Under the pieces are notes generated by a model. The model was not told the DNA's origin, ran no database searches, and saw only the letters and a program-made list of their open reading frames with translations. Positions 60,971-64,000 of a stretch of DNA of 64,000 nucleotides are shown here, in pieces (the first letter of the stretch is position 1; every line of letters begins with the position of its first letter). The position numbers and the translations under genes are program-made. Source of the stretch: CAZGUG01 sp964625335. GTDB lineage: Bacteria; Bacillota; Clostridia; Ch29. Location: contig CAZVBE010000008.1 of assembly GCA_964625335.1 (NCBI GenBank), forward strand, positions 1 through 64,000. Reading direction: 5' to 3'.

Positions 60971-61741
60971 TTATCGTATGTTTGTATAACCGCCATCCAC
61001 CAAAAGGGTTGTCCCTGTTGTAAATGCAGATGCATCACTTGCCATAAATAGTACAGCGTCAGCTACATTACCAGGAGTGGCCAAACGATTAAGCGGTATT
61101 TCCTGTTCGAATTTTTTCTTATAACCCGGCTTATTGAGAAGTTCAGTTACAAGCTCTGTTTCGGTAAACCCCGGAACCACTGTGTTTACTCTAATTTTAT
61201 AAGAAGCCCACTCTGCTGCCAGTACCCGACCTAATTGATTAACAGCAGCTTTACTGGTGGAATAAGCAACCTGCCCCTCAGCAACTCCCACAAAGCTTAA
61301 CTCAGAGCCGATGTTTACAATAACGCCAGATTTTCTTTTAACCATGCCCTTAGCTACTGCCTTCGACATGAGAAAATAACCCTTTAGATTAGTATTCATA
61401 ACAGTATCCCAGTGGTCTACATCAACATTAAAAGCAGTTTCGCGGTAATTAACGCCTGCATTATTAACCAGAATATCTATATTCCCAAATATTTGCTCTG
61501 CTTCAGAAACTGCCCGATTAATTTCTTCCGGTTTTGATACGTCACAAACAACAGGTAAAACCTTCACACTGGTATCAGAACGAATTTCGGTCGCTACCAG
61601 CTCCAAATCAGCCAAAGTACGACTAATTAATACTAAATTTGCATCTGCTTGTGCCAGCCTTTTTGCAATAGCAGCGCCAATCCCTTTACCAGCACCGGTA
61701 ATAATAGCATTTTTGCCCGCTAAAGAAATAGTTACAGCCAT
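60971..61741 (-). CDS. Short-chain dehydrogenase/reductase
   Basis: The 256-residue SDR has the cofactor loop TGAGKGIGAAIAK, LVNNAGVNYRE, catalytic Ser in NIGSELSFVG, YxxxK in VAYSTSKAAVNQ, and the C-terminal VDGGYT. Classical SDRs of this FabG-like type reduce or oxidise many alcohols; RT after the Gly-rich loop (LVLISRTLAD) suggests NADP use. It lies between the racemase-like and TRAP genes, so it probably acts on the imported compound. Confidence 0.92.
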   Translation of the reverse strand: MAVTISLAGKNAIITGAGKGIGAAIAKRLAQADANLVLISRTLADLELVATEIRSDTSVKVLPVVCDVSKPEEINRAVSEAEQIFGNIDILVNNAGVNYRETAFNVDVDHWDTVMNTNLKGYFLMSKAVAKGMVKRKSGVIVNIGSELSFVGVAEGQVAYSTSKAAVNQLGRVLAAEWASYKIRVNTVVPGFTETELVTELLNKPGYKKKFEQEIPLNRLATPGNVADAVLFMASDASAFTTGTTLLVDGGYTNIR

Positions 61742-61764
61742 GCCTTTTCACCCCTTATCCGTTT

Positions 61765-62499
61765 TTACAGTCTGCAAGGAAGCAACATCAGTTGTCCTGC
61801 ATTTTTTATCTCATCATCAATACCAATTTTTCTTAAAGCGTACCACATAGTTGCTTGATTGGCAGATATCACGCTCTTTTTCAATTCTTTCTCCAGCCTT
61901 TCGAGGATTGAGATGCTCTTTAGATTTGTACAGCTTAATACTACTCCCTGTGCTTCCGGGCAATCAACGAAATGAGCTAATTTTGCTACCTGCTCCTCAT
62001 TTTGCATGCCTATAGCGTAATCCGTATCTAATCCTAACCCATATTGTTTGACAACAGCAAATCCATTATCTTCAAAATATCTTTTTGCCGGTACATTTAC
62101 AGCCTCAATATATGGTGTTGCCAAAGAAAATCGTTTAATATTTAAAGTGCCCAGCGCTGCAAGCAACGCCGTTGAGGTTGTAATAACCGGAATACCACCG
62201 GATACCTCCTCCAATAATGAAGTAACCTCTTTATCATAGCCTGCGCCGTTTATAAAGCTTCCGCTGGTACAGGCAAATACAATAATATCCGGCTTGGCAG
62301 AAGCTAGTTGTTTGGCTGCGTCTTTGGCATTAATACTTAACTTCATTAACTCCTCAGGGGTTGTTCGGGGCAACGGAACCCGTGCCGTCAAAACTGCAAC
62401 ACCTTCAGGGGCCATTGCTGTAAACTCTGGTTCCAAATTGACAGTAGAAGATATGTTGATAACGCCAATAATTCCTCTTGTTCCGTATGAAACCTTCAT
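61765..62499 (-). CDS. Asp/Glu/hydantoin racemase superfamily protein (maleate isomerase/AMDase-like)
   Basis: The 244-residue protein has two Cys motifs, VFACTSGSFINGAGYD near residue 75 and VVLSCTNLKSISILE near residue 190, the two-cysteine arrangement of maleate isomerase and racemases; arylmalonate decarboxylase has only one. Related enzymes racemise hydantoins or amino acids. It is in an operon with an amidohydrolase, an SDR and a TRAP importer. The reaction cannot be fixed from sequence: isomerase, racemase and decarboxylase are all possible. Confidence 0.87.
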   Translation of the reverse strand: MKVSYGTRGIIGVINISSTVNLEPEFTAMAPEGVAVLTARVPLPRTTPEELMKLSINAKDAAKQLASAKPDIIVFACTSGSFINGAGYDKEVTSLLEEVSGGIPVITTSTALLAALGTLNIKRFSLATPYIEAVNVPAKRYFEDNGFAVVKQYGLGLDTDYAIGMQNEEQVAKLAHFVDCPEAQGVVLSCTNLKSISILERLEKELKKSVISANQATMWYALRKIGIDDEIKNAGQLMLLPCRL

Positions 62500-62524
62500 A
62501 GAAACCTCCTTGTATTCTAGTCTG

Positions 62525-63958
62525 TTAACCTAATCTGGGGAGCACCTGTTCTAGATATCGAATCTTTTCATTGGTCTCCGGCATATGTTTATTAATTTTT
62601 TCCACTAACGTTTTGGATAAAATAGCTGCTTTTTCAAAAACTTGTTTTTCGTCCACCAGTTTACATTTTCCATCTTCTACCACAATCTGTCCTTTTACCA
62701 TAACAATGTCTACTGCAGCTCCCCCCTCTCCATAAACAATCTGCGCTATTATATCCTGAATAGGCTGCATACTACAGGATCTGGAGGGGTCTAAAATTAC
62801 AATGTCCGCATCTTTGCCCTTTGCGAGTGTGCCAATTTGGTTTTCCTGTCTCAGAATAGCAGCATTATTCTTTGTCGCCATATCAAAGACTTCAGCTGCC
62901 GAAACCCAACCATGGTGGTCTGTTAAAGATACTTTATGAAGTAAAGCAGCAATTTTCATGGTTTCCAACAGATTCTGATTGCCTCCGCCATTGGCTCCAT
63001 CTGTTCCCAGTCCAACAGTCCATCCTACTTCCCTAAAAACGTTAAGAGGGGCAATTCCGCTTCCCAGGAACAAATTGCATGCAGGACAATGAACTGCTTT
63101 TGCTCCTCTCTCATTTGCCAATGAGGCTTCCTCTTTTGTCGTCCATACTGTATGGGCCATGCTTGTATGCTCATTCAAGCAGCCTATCTCATCTAAATGC
63201 TTCATCATAGGCTTGCCATATAAATAATGCGCTGTATTACGCTGTGTTTGCGTTTCCAAAACGTGGGTATGGAAAATTGTATCGTATTCTATGGTTTCTT
63301 TCATACAACCCTTAAGTAAGTCATCGCTACAACGTTGTGGTCCGGAAGGACCAAACCCAACAAATAAGCGATCCTCCACACCGTTCCATTCCTTCAAAAA
63401 CTCTGTACTCATATCAATTAATTCTTTGGTCGAAACCGTTCTGCTGTTTTGAGCCCACTTAGGTGCCAAATCCGGAGCTATGGGTAAAGTATCGTAATAT
63501 TTTTTATCTGTTATCATTGGAGCCATTGTGGCCCTCATACCTATATCTTTATAGGCTTCCATAGCTGCATTTAAGCCCTCTTGATTCTGTGCCAATTGAT
63601 CAAGACAGCATGTTATACCACCCTTTAGCATTTCCACTGCTCCTAATAGCGTATTATTATATACGTCCTCCGGTTTTTGATAGACTCCTTGAATCATTAT
63701 ATGAAACATCATTTCTTCGAGGGGTAAATTTTCGGCCAGAGCTTTCACGAAATTTGCATAGGAGTGGGTATGCGCATTGATTAAACCGGGCATTACTACC
63801 TTGCCGCCGGCATCTAAAACATGCGTAAAAAAGTTTTCATCAATGTGGTTTTGATTAGTAATTTCCGCAATTTTTCCTTTATCATCTACAACTACATCTG
63901 CTTTTTCCAAAATCCTATTTGAAGCGCAAATAATAAAACCATTTTTAATCAACAACAT
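62525..63958 (-). CDS. Amidohydrolase of the TRZ/ATZ family, sister of 44359
   Basis: The 477-residue protein has PGLINAHTHSYANFVKALAE, FHTHVLETQTQRNTAHYLYG, SMAHTVWTTKEEASLA and GLGTDGANGGGNQNLLETMK. It shares GPSGPQRCSD, NAHTHSYAN and GSGIAPLNVF with the enzyme at 44359, and both sit beside TRAP genes, so the two loci look like copies of one module. GGGGG precedes the ATG. It is the first visible gene of the operon; what lies upstream is outside the window. Confidence 0.88.
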   Translation of the reverse strand: MLLIKNGFIICASNRILEKADVVVDDKGKIAEITNQNHIDENFFTHVLDAGGKVVMPGLINAHTHSYANFVKALAENLPLEEMMFHIMIQGVYQKPEDVYNNTLLGAVEMLKGGITCCLDQLAQNQEGLNAAMEAYKDIGMRATMAPMITDKKYYDTLPIAPDLAPKWAQNSRTVSTKELIDMSTEFLKEWNGVEDRLFVGFGPSGPQRCSDDLLKGCMKETIEYDTIFHTHVLETQTQRNTAHYLYGKPMMKHLDEIGCLNEHTSMAHTVWTTKEEASLANERGAKAVHCPACNLFLGSGIAPLNVFREVGWTVGLGTDGANGGGNQNLLETMKIAALLHKVSLTDHHGWVSAAEVFDMATKNNAAILRQENQIGTLAKGKDADIVILDPSRSCSMQPIQDIIAQIVYGEGGAAVDIVMVKGQIVVEDGKCKLVDEKQVFEKAAILSKTLVEKINKHMPETNEKIRYLEQVLPRLG

Positions 63959-64000
63959 ATAAAAACCCCCTTTTAGCTTACCTTTATTCCGTTAAGCTTT

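Noticed and set aside
44359..63958. Mobile genetic island or prophage
   Set aside because: No integrase, transposase, att repeats or phage genes are seen, and the genes keep ordinary operon structure.

Overview
The window looks like a chromosomal piece of an anaerobic, endospore-forming member of the Clostridia, moderately AT-rich. Spore genes (gpr, spoIIP), the Firmicutes order comEC-holA-rpsT-gpr-spoIIP-lepA, strong Shine-Dalgarno sites with many TTG starts, and PyrR-type attenuators support this. It is draft sequence: a 100-N gap at 41158-41257 is flanked by the same 55 bases on both sides, so the gap is probably a scaffolding artefact.

1-9.5 kb holds housekeeping and sporulation genes: partial lepA, a secreted membrane-anchored protein, spoIIP, gpr, rpsT, holA, a short comEC, an ECF transporter S component and an amidase with a C-terminal SLH-like motif. 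An alanyl-tRNA editing protein follows.

10.8-20.3 kb is a respiratory block. A minus-strand operon carries a PplA-like lipoprotein with two FMN-binding domains, two ApbE lipoproteins, an EetB/HepI-type membrane protein and a polyprenyl diphosphate synthase. A type II NADH dehydrogenase with a membrane C-terminus diverges from it. This is close to the flavin-based extracellular electron transfer locus described in Listeria. Next comes fixC-fixX, whose fixC Shine-Dalgarno lies inside a perfect 18-bp hairpin.

20.3-24.2 kb is a four-gene operon (MtnA-type isomerase, MTA/SAH deaminase, 6-oxopurine-type nucleoside phosphorylase, class II aldolase) that fits salvage of 5'-deoxyadenosine or methylthioadenosine to a C3 phosphate and an aldehyde. 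24.3-31 kb holds mixed genes: pgpA-like, zinc phospholipase C-like, tRNA-Thr(CGU), macrodomain, small membrane Fe-S protein, AraC regulator, a lipoprotein coupled to a 48-residue GGADGPT peptide, and ylmH.

31-64 kb is dominated by nucleobase, ureide and amino-acid functions, almost all on the minus strand: oadA, pyrD-pyrK, an IclR regulator, an AroM-family protein, a complete Liv ABC importer, an aminotransferase and a PucR regulator (plus strand), two TRAP importers each next to TRZ/ATZ-type amidohydrolases, arcC-pyrB behind a second IclR gene, pyrR-pyrF-pyrE behind two PyrR attenuators, a cyclic amidohydrolase, a short-chain dehydrogenase and an Asp/Glu/hydantoin racemase-like protein. The picture is an uptake and ring-opening region for nitrogen heterocycles interleaved with UMP synthesis. 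The substrates of the importers and deaminase-like enzymes cannot be read from sequence alone.
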